The notes beneath the pieces were generated by a model. It saw only the letters and a program-made list of their open reading frames with translations. It did not search any database and was not told where the DNA came from. Position numbers and translations under genes: made by a program. A stretch of DNA of 64,000 nt, taken from the NCBI RefSeq assembly GCF_006788895.1, contig NZ_VFRA01000001.1, forward strand, positions 434,001 to 498,000. Direction: 5' to 3'. Positions 18,624 to 26,427 of the stretch are shown one piece after another (positions within the stretch are counted from its first letter, which is position 1; the number at the start of each line of letters is the position of its first letter). Origin of the DNA: Rhodoglobus vestalii (GTDB lineage Bacteria; Actinomycetota; Actinomycetes; Actinomycetales; Microbacteriaceae).

Positions 18624-18658
18624 GCTCTGACATTCCAGAGCAATGACGTGCATTGCTC
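18624..18658 (-). promoter_or_regulatory. Two mutually exclusive hairpins in the recA leader
   Basis: In the recA leader RNA, 18658-18651 pairs with 18645-18638 (8 bp, five-base loop). The same GCTC strand can instead form GCTCTG/CAGAGC, where 18641-18636 pairs with 18629-18624 (6 bp, six-base loop). Bases 18638-18641 are shared, so only one stem can form. This resembles an attenuator or RNA switch, though no T-run follows. Role unknown. Confidence 0.45.
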
Positions 18659-18705
18659 ATCCGTGAACGGTATTCGATTGGATGTTAGGGAGAAGACTAA
18701 CAATA

Positions 18706-18721
18706 TCGAACAGGTGTTCGA
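18706..18721. promoter_or_regulatory. Perfect SOS (LexA) box upstream of recA
   Basis: TCGAAC-AGGT-GTTCGA is a perfect 16-base match to the Gram-positive SOS box with full symmetry. It sits in the 241-base gap between the DUF3046 gene and recA. A TATTGT that could serve as -10 follows directly on the minus strand. Confidence 0.88.
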
Positions 18722-18742
18722 ACACGCCACGCGGGCGCGAAG

Positions 18743-18970
18743 CTATAGTTTCTTGGGCTCGCGCTGACCGACGCCATAGCGGCGTTCCTGCGGGACATCC
18801 ATCGCGTCACAGAGCGCAGTCCACACTTGACGGGCGGGAACGCCTCGAGAAAGGGCCTGAGTGGCAGTGAGGCTGCCGACGGAATCTAGTACCTGATCGC
18901 TGACGAGCACCCTGCCGTACGGCTCACCAAACTCATCGGCGACCGCCGTCCAGAACTCACTCACTCGCAT
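18743..18970 (-). CDS. DUF3046 domain protein
   Basis: A 75-residue protein of a small actinobacterial family typically encoded next to recA. It starts MRVSEFWTAVADEFG and includes ATQALSRGVPARQVW, both family-typical; the C-terminus is basic. No function is known. It ends 22 bases before the SOS box of recA. Confidence 0.88.
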   Translation of the reverse strand: MRVSEFWTAVADEFGEPYGRVLVSDQVLDSVGSLTATQALSRGVPARQVWTALCDAMDVPQERRYGVGQREPKKL

Positions 18971-19047
18971 ACAACCACCTTATGCTCGTCCGGCTTAAGC
19001 AAAGAATGCCCCACTCCCACAGGAGCGAGGCATTCAGGATGCAATTT

Positions 19048-19356
19048 CTAGCGTGAAATCAAGTTCGAATCAAACTCGGCAACAAGCTCATCGGGCAAAG
19101 TATCGGGAATCGTCGTAGCGCCTTCGATGATCGCAAGGCGATCCCCCACCTCGCGCATGATGACGGAGATTGGCGTATCAAGGGCTTCGGCTACCGAAGC
19201 AAGAATTTCGGAGCTGGCCTCTTTTTGACCGCGCTCAACCTCGCTGAGGTATCCGAGTGCAACGCTCGCCTTACTTGCGACCTGACGAAGGGTGCGTCCC
19301 TTTTGCAGGCGCACGTCGCGGAGAACGTCACCGATTTCCTGACGAACTAGAACCAT
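19048..19356 (-). CDS. clgR: HTH regulator, ClgR-like
   Basis: A 102-residue protein with an Xre-type helix-turn-helix at about residues 8-65 (VLRDVRLQKGRTLRQVASKA, LGYLSEVERGQKEASSEIL). This sequence and its place beside DUF3046-recA match ClgR, the activator of clp protease and chaperone genes in Corynebacterium, Streptomyces and Mycobacterium. The C-terminal arm (about 35 residues) is acidic. Activity is controlled by proteolysis in other species. I saw no convincing ClgR site in the 180 bases upstream. Confidence 0.85.
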   Translation of the reverse strand: MVLVRQEIGDVLRDVRLQKGRTLRQVASKASVALGYLSEVERGQKEASSEILASVAEALDTPISVIMREVGDRLAIIEGATTIPDTLPDELVAEFDSNLISR

Positions 19357-19538
19357 TGGACACTCCCTCTCTGACTGTGTAGCGCAACCAGATTATTCTG
19401 GATAGTCAAGACTACAGCCACTATCTGTTGAGAACTCTAACCCTTCCAATCTGAAGAGGTCTTGTGAGTTCATTTACTGTAACCCGACCGAAATGTGCAT
19501 TATTCCCGCTAGTGCACCACAACGATGGGAACGCTCTC

Positions 19539-21044
19539 CTACTCGAGCCTGGTTTGACGTCGCTTCAGCCAGAGGCCGACCATGACGATCAGGATCAGGC
19601 TCACGTAGGCGATCGCAGCAAACGGGCTCGTCACGAGGGCCGAGAGATCTCCCTGGCTAATAGCTAGGGTTTTTCGCAACTGAGTCTCTGCCATCGGACC
19701 GAGAATGCCGCCGATCACCATCGGCGCCACGGGATACCCGAACCGCCGCATGAGGAAACCAAGGATTCCGATTGCGAGAAGAATCAGAACATCCAGATAG
19801 TTGAAGTTCATAGCGTACGAGCCGAGCGCTGCGAACAACAGAATTCCCGCGTAGAGGTATGGACGCGGAACTTGGAGAACTTTGACCCAAATTCCCACGA
19901 GCGGCAGGTTCAGGACGAGAAGCATGATGTTGCCGATATAAAGGCTCGCGATTAGCGCCCACACCAGTGCACTCTGGTTCTCGAAGAGCAGGGGCCCCGG
20001 CTGGATCCCATACGACTGGAAGGCAGAAAGAATAATTGCTGCGGTTGCCGTTGTCGGAAGCCCCAAGGTAAGTAGTGGGACGAGCACACCAGCGGCCGCG
20101 GCGTTGTTGGCTGCTTCAGGGCCGGCAACACCCTCGATGGCGCCGTTGCCAAATTCTGACTTTCGTTTCCCTTTCGCCATTCGTTTTTCTGCTGCGTAGG
20201 ACAGGAATGTCGCTACATCAGCGCCTCCGGCAGGAATCGTTCCGATGGGAAACCCGATGGCCGTACCGCGAAGCCACGGTTTCCATGAACGCTGCCAGTC
20301 TTCTTTCGACATCCAATTGCGCCATCCCTTCGTTACTGGGATGACGTGAACACCGCCCGACCGCATCCTTGAGGCGACATACAGCGACTCTCCCACAGCA
20401 AAGAGACCCACGGCAATCAGCACAACATCGATGCCGTCAGCGAGTACAGGTACTCCACCCGTGAAGCGTTGCTGCCCAGTGAGCACTTCGGTTCCGACAA
20501 TTCCTAAGAAGAGGCCGAGTGCAAGGGAGAGCATTCCCCGCGACACAGAGTTTCCCATGAGTGCACCAACTGTCATGAAAGCGACAATCATGAGGGCGAA
20601 ATAGTCTGGGGGGCCCAGAGTGACCGCCCAACGCGCAAGTATGGGGGCGATCAGGGTGAGCCCGACTGTTGCAACACCTGCAGCGACAAACGACCCGATT
20701 GCAGCCGTAGCTAACGCAGAAGCTCCTCGTCCTTTCTTGGCCATCTTGTTGCCCTCGAGTGCGGTGACAATTGATGCTGATTCTCCAGGAGTGTTGAGAA
20801 GAATGGATGTCGTTGATCCCCCATACATTCCCCCGTAATAGATTCCCGCGAACACGATGAGAGCTGCCGCAGGCTCAAGTGTGTAGGTGATGGGCAGCAA
20901 CAGGGCCACCGTCATCGCCGGCCCGATGCCGGGAAGAACGCCCACCGCCGTTCCTACCAGCACCCCGAAGAAGGCGTAAAGAAGGTACTCCGGCTGGATC
21001 GCCGTGGCGAACCCCGCAAGAAGCGCTTCAAAATTGTCGATCAC
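19539..21044 (-). CDS. tctA: Tripartite tricarboxylate transporter, large membrane subunit
   Basis: A 501-residue TctA with about twelve hydrophobic segments, forming the transport channel of a sodium- or proton-coupled carboxylate importer. Family motifs include [38 protein letters not shown] and a later [18 protein letters not shown] start at 21044 overlaps the tctB stop (GTGA); an open frame further upstream belongs to shadow reading of tctB. It is the last gene of tctC-tctB-tctA. Substrate may be citrate or another di/tricarboxylate. Confidence 0.94.
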   Translation of the reverse strand: MIDNFEALLAGFATAIQPEYLLYAFFGVLVGTAVGVLPGIGPAMTVALLLPITYTLEPAAALIVFAGIYYGGMYGGSTTSILLNTPGESASIVTALEGNKMAKKGRGASALATAAIGSFVAAGVATVGLTLIAPILARWAVTLGPPDYFALMIVAFMTVGALMGNSVSRGMLSLALGLFLGIVGTEVLTGQQRFTGGVPVLADGIDVVLIAVGLFAVGESLYVASRMRSGGVHVIPVTKGWRNWMSKEDWQRSWKPWLRGTAIGFPIGTIPAGGADVATFLSYAAEKRMAKGKRKSEFGNGAIEGVAGPEAANNAAAAGVLVPLLTLGLPTTATAAIILSAFQSYGIQPGPLLFENQSALVWALIASLYIGNIMLLVLNLPLVGIWVKVLQVPRPYLYAGILLFAALGSYAMNFNYLDVLILLAIGILGFLMRRFGYPVAPMVIGGILGPMAETQLRKTLAISQGDLSALVTSPFAAIAYVSLILIVMVGLWLKRRQTRLE

Positions 21045-21610
21045 AGGAAGGGCATCCAATCGAGAAGGGGCCCGGCAGGGAGCGAGAGTCCCAACAGCGT
21101 GCCGAAGAGAAAGAAAATTGCGAAAGCGAGAGCCAACGCGACGAGTGCAGCCCAATGCAATTTCTTGGCACCGAGGCTCCATGCTGCGCCGAAGAACAGC
21201 ACTGCTGCGGCAAGCGGCCAGCCAATGACACCGATGAGAAACGCGTGGGCCGCGAACAGCGCAACAAGTTTCAGCACCGTCGTCCAGTCGGTTGGCACCG
21301 AGGTGTCGATGTCTTCACCCTCGTCGGCTTGCCCACGGTTGCCTCGAAATACCTGGACCAGTACAGATGCCGCTGCGGCGATCATGATGAAGCCAACGAG
21401 GTAAGGGAATGAGCGTGGGCCGAGAGTGTTGCTTGAAATTGGTATTCGGATGAAGTTGGCTGCGACGATGACATAGATTCCGACGAGAGCTGAGGTTCCG
21501 GCGAAAATGAACTCGCCTATCGGCGCGCGTATGGAGCGTTGCGAGTCAGCTGTGTGGTCGGGCCCGCCCGATGCCGAAGCATCGGGCGGGCCGTTGACGG
21601 ATGCGACCAT
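21041..21610 (-). CDS. tctB: Tripartite tricarboxylate transporter, small membrane subunit
   Basis: A 189-residue TctB with four predicted membrane segments (about 33-53, 68-88, 110-128 and 135-170). The N-terminal 30 residues are hydrophilic. A segment typical of the family, [18 protein letters not shown], follows the first helix. It overlaps tctA by four bases and follows tctC by three bases, so expression is coupled. TctB is needed for TctA function but its exact part is unclear. Confidence 0.9.
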   Translation of the reverse strand: MVASVNGPPDASASGGPDHTADSQRSIRAPIGEFIFAGTSALVGIYVIVAANFIRIPISSNTLGPRSFPYLVGFIMIAAAASVLVQVFRGNRGQADEGEDIDTSVPTDWTTVLKLVALFAAHAFLIGVIGWPLAAAVLFFGAAWSLGAKKLHWAALVALALAFAIFFLFGTLLGLSLPAGPLLDWMPFL

Positions 21611-21613
21611 TAG

Positions 21614-22645
21614 CTAGCCGACAAGTCCAATATCTTTCAGCACGGCAGTAACGTCCGTGATGTTCTCGCCGAGGTAGCTGTCGAATTCATCCCCCGCGAG
21701 AAATGCATCTGCCCAACCCTTAGTCTCAAGCGTCTGCTTCCAGGAATCACTTGACGTGACCTCGGTGATGAAATCGATCAACTTTTGACGATCTTCTCCA
21801 GAGATTCCCCCTGGCGCAATAACGCCGCGCCAGTTGGTGATTACAAGGTCGTAGCCAGAATCGATGATGGTGGGAACGTCGGGCAAGAGCTCACTGGGCT
21901 CCGCGCTTGACACAGCAAGTGCCCGCAGCTCGCCGGCCTTAACCTGCTCCGCAAATTCGCTGATACCAGAAATACCTGCAGAAACCTTGTTTCCTAACAG
22001 CAGGGTGACCGCTTCACCGCCGCCAGCGTTAGGAATGTAGTTCAGCTTCTCGTTGATTTGGGACGCGCTTTGACCCGCCTCTTTCAAGAGCTGTGCGGCA
22101 AGGATGTGGTCGACTCCACCTGCCGAACCGCCGGTGATCGATACGCTCTTACCGTTCTTGATCATGTCATCGACCAGATCGCTCAGCGATTGGTATGGCG
22201 AACTCGCGGGCACGACAATGACACCCGCTTCTTCGGTCAGTCGAGCAATCGGCGTTGTTTGTTCAAGCCGAACTTCAGAACTGTTGGTTTCAACTGCGCC
22301 AACCATTACGAAGCCTGTCAGCATCAACGTGACGGGGTCGCTTTCGGTCGCGAGTGATGCCAGCCCGATTGTTCCTCCAGCACCTCCAATATTTTTCACC
22401 GGCGCAGACGTGACGAGTCCTTCTTCGGTAGCAACTTCGGCGATCGCTCGACCCGTTTGGTCCCAGCCTCCGCCGGGGTCAGCCGGCACGATGATGTTCA
22501 CCGATTGCATGCCTAGCTCACCGTCTCCCCCAGCATCGGGCGCACCTGCAGTGCACCCGACGAGTGCGAGTGCGGCCATCGACGCGACTGCGCCAAACGT
22601 GCCTCGTCTGCGCAAATTCTGCCGTGCCTGTGTGACTTTTTTCAT
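21614..22645 (-). CDS. tctC: Tripartite tricarboxylate transporter substrate-binding lipoprotein
   Basis: A 343-residue Bug/TctC-family receptor. The signal peptide ends in ALVGC with Cys31 as the lipid anchor. The family motif NIIVPADPGGGWDQTGR begins the mature domain; ITGGSAGGVDHILAAQL and YIPNAGGGEAVTLLLG bind ligand. A very strong SD (AAGGAGGAG) precedes ATG 22645, so the receptor is probably the most abundant subunit. First gene of the operon, facing away from the sensor kinase gene. Confidence 0.94.
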   Translation of the reverse strand: MKKVTQARQNLRRRGTFGAVASMAALALVGCTAGAPDAGGDGELGMQSVNIIVPADPGGGWDQTGRAIAEVATEEGLVTSAPVKNIGGAGGTIGLASLATESDPVTLMLTGFVMVGAVETNSSEVRLEQTTPIARLTEEAGVIVVPASSPYQSLSDLVDDMIKNGKSVSITGGSAGGVDHILAAQLLKEAGQSASQINEKLNYIPNAGGGEAVTLLLGNKVSAGISGISEFAEQVKAGELRALAVSSAEPSELLPDVPTIIDSGYDLVITNWRGVIAPGGISGEDRQKLIDFITEVTSSDSWKQTLETKGWADAFLAGDEFDSYLGENITDVTAVLKDIGLVG

Positions 22646-22800
22646 TGCTCCTCCTTGAGCCAATTTGGAGCATTCGTTGCCGCTCTGCCGGGCGGGTAGC
22701 AGCAAGGACGACGAGTACCCCGATGAAGTGGTGCGTGTGTGGGTCACAGGCTATGGTCACGACCCGGCGCGCGTCGCGATCCGGAAGTAGCGGTTGTTTT

Positions 22801-22842
22801 GGTCATTCTGAACATGGGTCATTGACGATAAGTGTCGATAAG
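22801..22842. promoter_or_regulatory. Direct repeats in the tctC/sensor-kinase intergenic region
   Basis: In the 226-base gap between tctC and the sensor kinase gene, CGATAAG occurs at 22826-22832 and 22836-22842, exactly one helical turn apart. GGTCATT occurs at 22801-22807 and 22817-22823. They are candidate binding sites for the response regulator encoded at 24506. No convincing -35/-10 pair was found in either direction. Confidence 0.35.
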
Positions 22843-22871
22843 AGCGCCCAAATTGCGTCACACTATGGAAT

Positions 22872-24509
22872 GTGGCCCGGTCAATGAAGCTCCGCACACA
22901 ATTGCTGCTGCTCCAGCTCGCAATCGTGCTGTTCGCTGTGATTGGCACCGGAATCATGGCGAGCTGGCTTCAGGAACAACAACTCCGCGACTCCTACCGT
23001 GACCGGATGATCGCCGTTGCGCAGTCTGTTGCAACCCTTCCTGCGATCATCGGTGCTCTCGACGATCACTCACCAAGCACCACTATCCAGCCAATTGCTG
23101 AAGTAGTGCGCGAGGCGTCCGACGTGACGTACGTCGTGGTCACCGATGACACCGGGATTCGCTACTCACATCCCAATCCCGAACGTATCGGCAAACCCGT
23201 GTCAACAGACCCCTCGATTGCACTGGCGGGAGATATTTACGTCGGAACACAGACTGGAACTCTCGGAGAATCGTGGAGAGTCAAAGTGCCCATTGTCAAC
23301 GATGACGACGTGGTCGTTGGTGTTGTTTCAGTGGGAATTCTCGAAGCCGAACTCCGCAGCGACTATTTCGGATACGCCAGGCTCCTGTTCCTCACGATTG
23401 GCATTGCGGCGACAATCGGAGTCGTCGGTGCAGCGTGGATTTCTTCCCTCATCCGCCGCAGGATTTATGGTCTCGAGCCGGATGAAATTGTAGGGCTGCT
23501 CGAAGCACGTGAGGCCATGCTGCACGGCATACGCGAGGGAGTAGTTGCCTTTGATGAGCGTGGCCGAGTCGCGCTCATCAATGATGCAGGAGAGCAGCTG
23601 CTCGACCTCACTGACGCTGACAACATCGGACGCCCCGCTGAAGAGGTCCTCAATGCCGAACTCATCCGGATGCTCGACGGCGACAATTCACAACCGAGAC
23701 TCGTGCTGTGCGGCGAACGAGTGCTTCTCGTACACTGCGACAAAGCCCAAATTGACGAACGCAGTCTCGGCGCGGTCTTCATCTTGCGCGACAACACCGA
23801 GCTACACGCACTCATGCGAGATCTTGATGGCGCAAACAGCTTCGCCGATGTTCTTCGATCACAGGCTCATGGATTTGCCAACAAACTTCATGTCATAAGC
23901 GGACTACTCGAGCTTGGATATTCTGCGGAAGCTGTCGCTTTCATCGAGCGAGTAGGCGATGGCGGAACCCTTTCAAGCGCCGCAGCGGGAACAGGTATCA
24001 GGGATCTCGAGATTGCCGCCCTGCTGCTGGTGAAACAAAGTCGCGCGCTCGAACACGGAATCGCCGTAAGCGTTGATGAGAAATCTCTATTGGCACCACT
24101 CACTGGCGATGCTGAAGCAGAACTTCTCAGAGATGATCTGCTCACTGTCATAGGCAATCTCGTTGACAACGCGATCGAGGCGTGCGGCTCAGGAGCATCC
24201 ATTCGGATCACAATTATTGAGAGCGCAGCAGAGCTCTTGGTGCGAATCATCGATACCGGGCCGGGTGTGGCAAGTGAACTGCACGAGACAGTGTTTACGC
24301 CTGGCTATTCCTCCAAAGCACCGCCGCACGGCCGCCAACTGGCAACCCGTGGAATCGGTCTGACCCTCGTCAGAAGGATTGCTCGACGACACGGAGGAGA
24401 TGCCCAGTTCGTAGCTGGCGTCGCTTCCGGCGCCGAGGTTATTGTGCAGTTCCCGCGCAGCCCCTCTCCCGTTCCCGAAAAAACGAACTCACCGAAAATG
24501 CGCCGATGA
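22872..24509 (+). CDS. CitA/DcuS-type sensor histidine kinase
   Basis: A 545-residue membrane sensor for extracellular carboxylates. Membrane helix 1 at about residues 10-32, an external PAS/Cache sensor domain at 35-170 (YVVVTDDTGIRYSHPNPERIG), helix 2 at about 173-195, a cytoplasmic PAS at 210-310, then the H-box with His333 (QAHGFANKLHVISGLLEL). N-box DNAIEACG and G-boxes IDTGPGV and GIGLTLV are intact. The residue after His333 is Gly, where this family normally has Glu or Asp. GTG 22872 is assumed; ATG 22884 is possible. It overlaps the regulator gene by four bases. Confidence 0.9.
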   Translation: MARSMKLRTQLLLLQLAIVLFAVIGTGIMASWLQEQQLRDSYRDRMIAVAQSVATLPAIIGALDDHSPSTTIQPIAEVVREASDVTYVVVTDDTGIRYSHPNPERIGKPVSTDPSIALAGDIYVGTQTGTLGESWRVKVPIVNDDDVVVGVVSVGILEAELRSDYFGYARLLFLTIGIAATIGVVGAAWISSLIRRRIYGLEPDEIVGLLEAREAMLHGIREGVVAFDERGRVALINDAGEQLLDLTDADNIGRPAEEVLNAELIRMLDGDNSQPRLVLCGERVLLVHCDKAQIDERSLGAVFILRDNTELHALMRDLDGANSFADVLRSQAHGFANKLHVISGLLELGYSAEAVAFIERVGDGGTLSSAAAGTGIRDLEIAALLLVKQSRALEHGIAVSVDEKSLLAPLTGDAEAELLRDDLLTVIGNLVDNAIEACGSGASIRITIIESAAELLVRIIDTGPGVASELHETVFTPGYSSKAPPHGRQLATRGIGLTLVRRIARRHGGDAQFVAGVASGAEVIVQFPRSPSPVPEKTNSPKMRR

Positions 24510-25228
24510 ACGCACCAATTCGCGCGCTCATTGTCGACGATGACTTTGCTGTCGCCAAGATTCACCACCAGTTTGTTGACTCGCATCCAGCATTCTCGGT
24601 GGTCGGAGAAGCACACACCGGCACTCAGGCACTTCAGCACATCCAGTTGCTCAGGCCCGACGTTGTACTCCTTGACGTCTACCTCCCCGACATCTCCGGT
24701 CTTGACGTACTCAGCCAAGTCAGGCGCGAACACAGCCGCCATATCGAGTTTGTTGCCGTCACCGCCGCCCGAGATATCTCAAGCGTGCGCCATGCCCGCG
24801 CCGAGGGCGTGCGCCACTACCTAGTAAAACCCTTCACTGCGAGCGCTTTACACTCTCGCCTCAACGAAGTAGCCAGCCAGCTCACGCAACTTGGCGATGC
24901 TGATCGCGGCGAGCCACTTGACCAGCACACCGTCGACACTCTTCTCGCCGGCATCAGTGCGCCTCGTGAGCTTCCCCCCAAAGGACTTTCAAGGGCGACT
25001 CTCGCAATCGTGACCCACACGCTCGCCGGGGCAGCTCACAACCTCTCAGCGAGCGAAGTGGCCCTAGAAATTGGGATGTCACGCGTAGGGGCGAGACGCT
25101 ATCTTGAGCATCTCGTGCGCACACAGGTCGCCGCTGTGGAGCCACGATACGGAAGCACGGGCCGACCCGAGAATCGCTACCGAATGCGGCAGCGACCTCA
25201 CCGGCCTAGTGCTGCGGCGCGGACCTGA
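24506..25228 (+). CDS. CitB/DcuR-type response regulator
   Basis: A 240-residue regulator. The receiver domain (1-120) has the acidic pocket DDD (11-13), phospho-acceptor Asp57 (VVLLDVYLP), the conserved Thr in VAVTAARD and Lys in LVKPF. The C-terminal DNA-binding part (about 165-230) has a helix-turn-helix near SASEVALEIGMSRVGARRYLEHL. This output type is found with CitA/DcuS kinases. It probably activates tctCBA, transcribed divergently. The last 15 residues are basic. Confidence 0.9.
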   Translation: MNAPIRALIVDDDFAVAKIHHQFVDSHPAFSVVGEAHTGTQALQHIQLLRPDVVLLDVYLPDISGLDVLSQVRREHSRHIEFVAVTAARDISSVRHARAEGVRHYLVKPFTASALHSRLNEVASQLTQLGDADRGEPLDQHTVDTLLAGISAPRELPPKGLSRATLAIVTHTLAGAAHNLSASEVALEIGMSRVGARRYLEHLVRTQVAAVEPRYGSTGRPENRYRMRQRPHRPSAAART

Positions 25229-25258
25229 GTCAACGCAACTAGCGACCACGAAGATAAA

Positions 25259-25756
25259 CTAGGATTCGGCGACTAGGTGGTCATGAAGACACTCCAGCGC
25301 CGCCTGAACCGCCTGCTGTCGCACCGCATCGCGATCCCCCACGAACTCGAAGTTGCGAGTCTCGACAAAGTTGTTCGCAGCAAAGCCGATGAACACTGTG
25401 CCCGGAATTTTACCCTCGTGGGATTCAGGACCGGCAACCCCCGTCGTGGCCAAACCGTAGGTTGCCTGCTGCTGCCCGATCCCGAGCACGTCACGCGCGC
25501 CCGTGGCCATGTGGGCTGCGACATCCGGATGCACGGTGCCATGAATCGCGAGCAAACTCGCATCGACACCCAAGACCTGGCGTTTGATCGCCGCGTTGTA
25601 TGCCACCACTGCGCCGTTAAGCACCACTGAGGCGCCCGGAACCGCCACAAGAGATGCGCACAGCAGCCCCCCCGTTAATGACTCAGCCAGAGCAATCGTT
25701 TGTCGTTGTTCAGTGAGAATTGTCACGATCTTCGTGGCGAGTTCTTCCTTAATCAC
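25259..25756 (-). CDS. pncC: CinA C-terminal family, nicotinamide-nucleotide amidase
   Basis: A 165-residue stand-alone CinA C-terminal domain, which deamidates NMN to nicotinate mononucleotide in NAD recycling. The catalytic Ser is in AESLTGGLL; other conserved segments are GAVVAYNAAIKRQVLGV, ATGARDVLG and ATTGVAGPES. The N-terminal competence-damage domain of full CinA is absent, as is usual in this order. GTG start 25756 lies 11 bases after the pgsA stop. Confidence 0.92.
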   Translation of the reverse strand: MIKEELATKIVTILTEQRQTIALAESLTGGLLCASLVAVPGASVVLNGAVVAYNAAIKRQVLGVDASLLAIHGTVHPDVAAHMATGARDVLGIGQQQATYGLATTGVAGPESHEGKIPGTVFIGFAANNFVETRNFEFVGDRDAVRQQAVQAALECLHDHLVAES

Positions 25757-25766
25757 GGGTGCAGTC

Positions 25767-26423
25767 TCACGCTCCCGGGTTGGTTTTTCGGTTGTGGCGC
25801 CACGCCTGCCACAGATAGTCGAGCCCCGTAAACACCGTCAGCACAACAGCAACCGCCATGACCGACCAGTTAAGCCACACGACCGACGAGCCAACAACGG
25901 TGAACAACGGAACCAAAAACAGAGAGATAGCAACGGCCTGCACGACTGTCTTCAGCTTGCCACCACGAGAAGCAGGGATGACCCGCTTAGACAGCACGGC
26001 AAACCGGAACGCAGTAATACCAAACTCGCGCACGAGAATGAGCACCGTGACCCACCACGGCAATTCGTCCAGAATCGACAGCGTTACCAGCGCTCCGCCA
26101 ATGAGTAACTTGTCGGCGATCGGATCGAGAATGATCCCAACATTGGTGATGAGATTGCGGTCGCGAGCCAAGTGACCATCAACACTGTCAGTCACAATCG
26201 CAAAAATAAACAACCCCGCTGCCAAGTAGCGGATGAGACCCATCTCGCCGTCATCGAGCAGCAACAGCCAGACGAACAGCGGCGCAAGAAAGATTCGTAT
26301 GACCGTAATGATATTCGCGATATTCGCGTTCGAGGCGGGAGTATCGCCGGCACTGACTACGCGCCCGCGCAGCGAACTGACTCGTTTGGGCGGCATGGAC
26401 TCTGAAACTGGTTTTTCGCCCAC
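25767..26423 (-). CDS. pgsA: CDP-diacylglycerol-glycerol-3-phosphate 3-phosphatidyltransferase
   Basis: A 218-residue membrane enzyme that makes phosphatidylglycerol phosphate from CDP-diacylglycerol. The CDP-alcohol phosphotransferase motif is complete: DSVDGHLAR followed by GIILDPIADK. About four to five membrane segments. The first 35 residues are hydrophilic. GTG start 26423 lies four bases after the ftsK stop, so expression is coupled to ftsK. The pgsA-pncC-clgR order is interrupted here by the tct block. Confidence 0.93.
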   Translation of the reverse strand: MGEKPVSESMPPKRVSSLRGRVVSAGDTPASNANIANIITVIRIFLAPLFVWLLLLDDGEMGLIRYLAAGLFIFAIVTDSVDGHLARDRNLITNVGIILDPIADKLLIGGALVTLSILDELPWWVTVLILVREFGITAFRFAVLSKRVIPASRGGKLKTVVQAVAISLFLVPLFTVVGSSVVWLNWSVMAVAVVLTVFTGLDYLWQAWRHNRKTNPGA

Positions 26424-26427
26424 GCGA

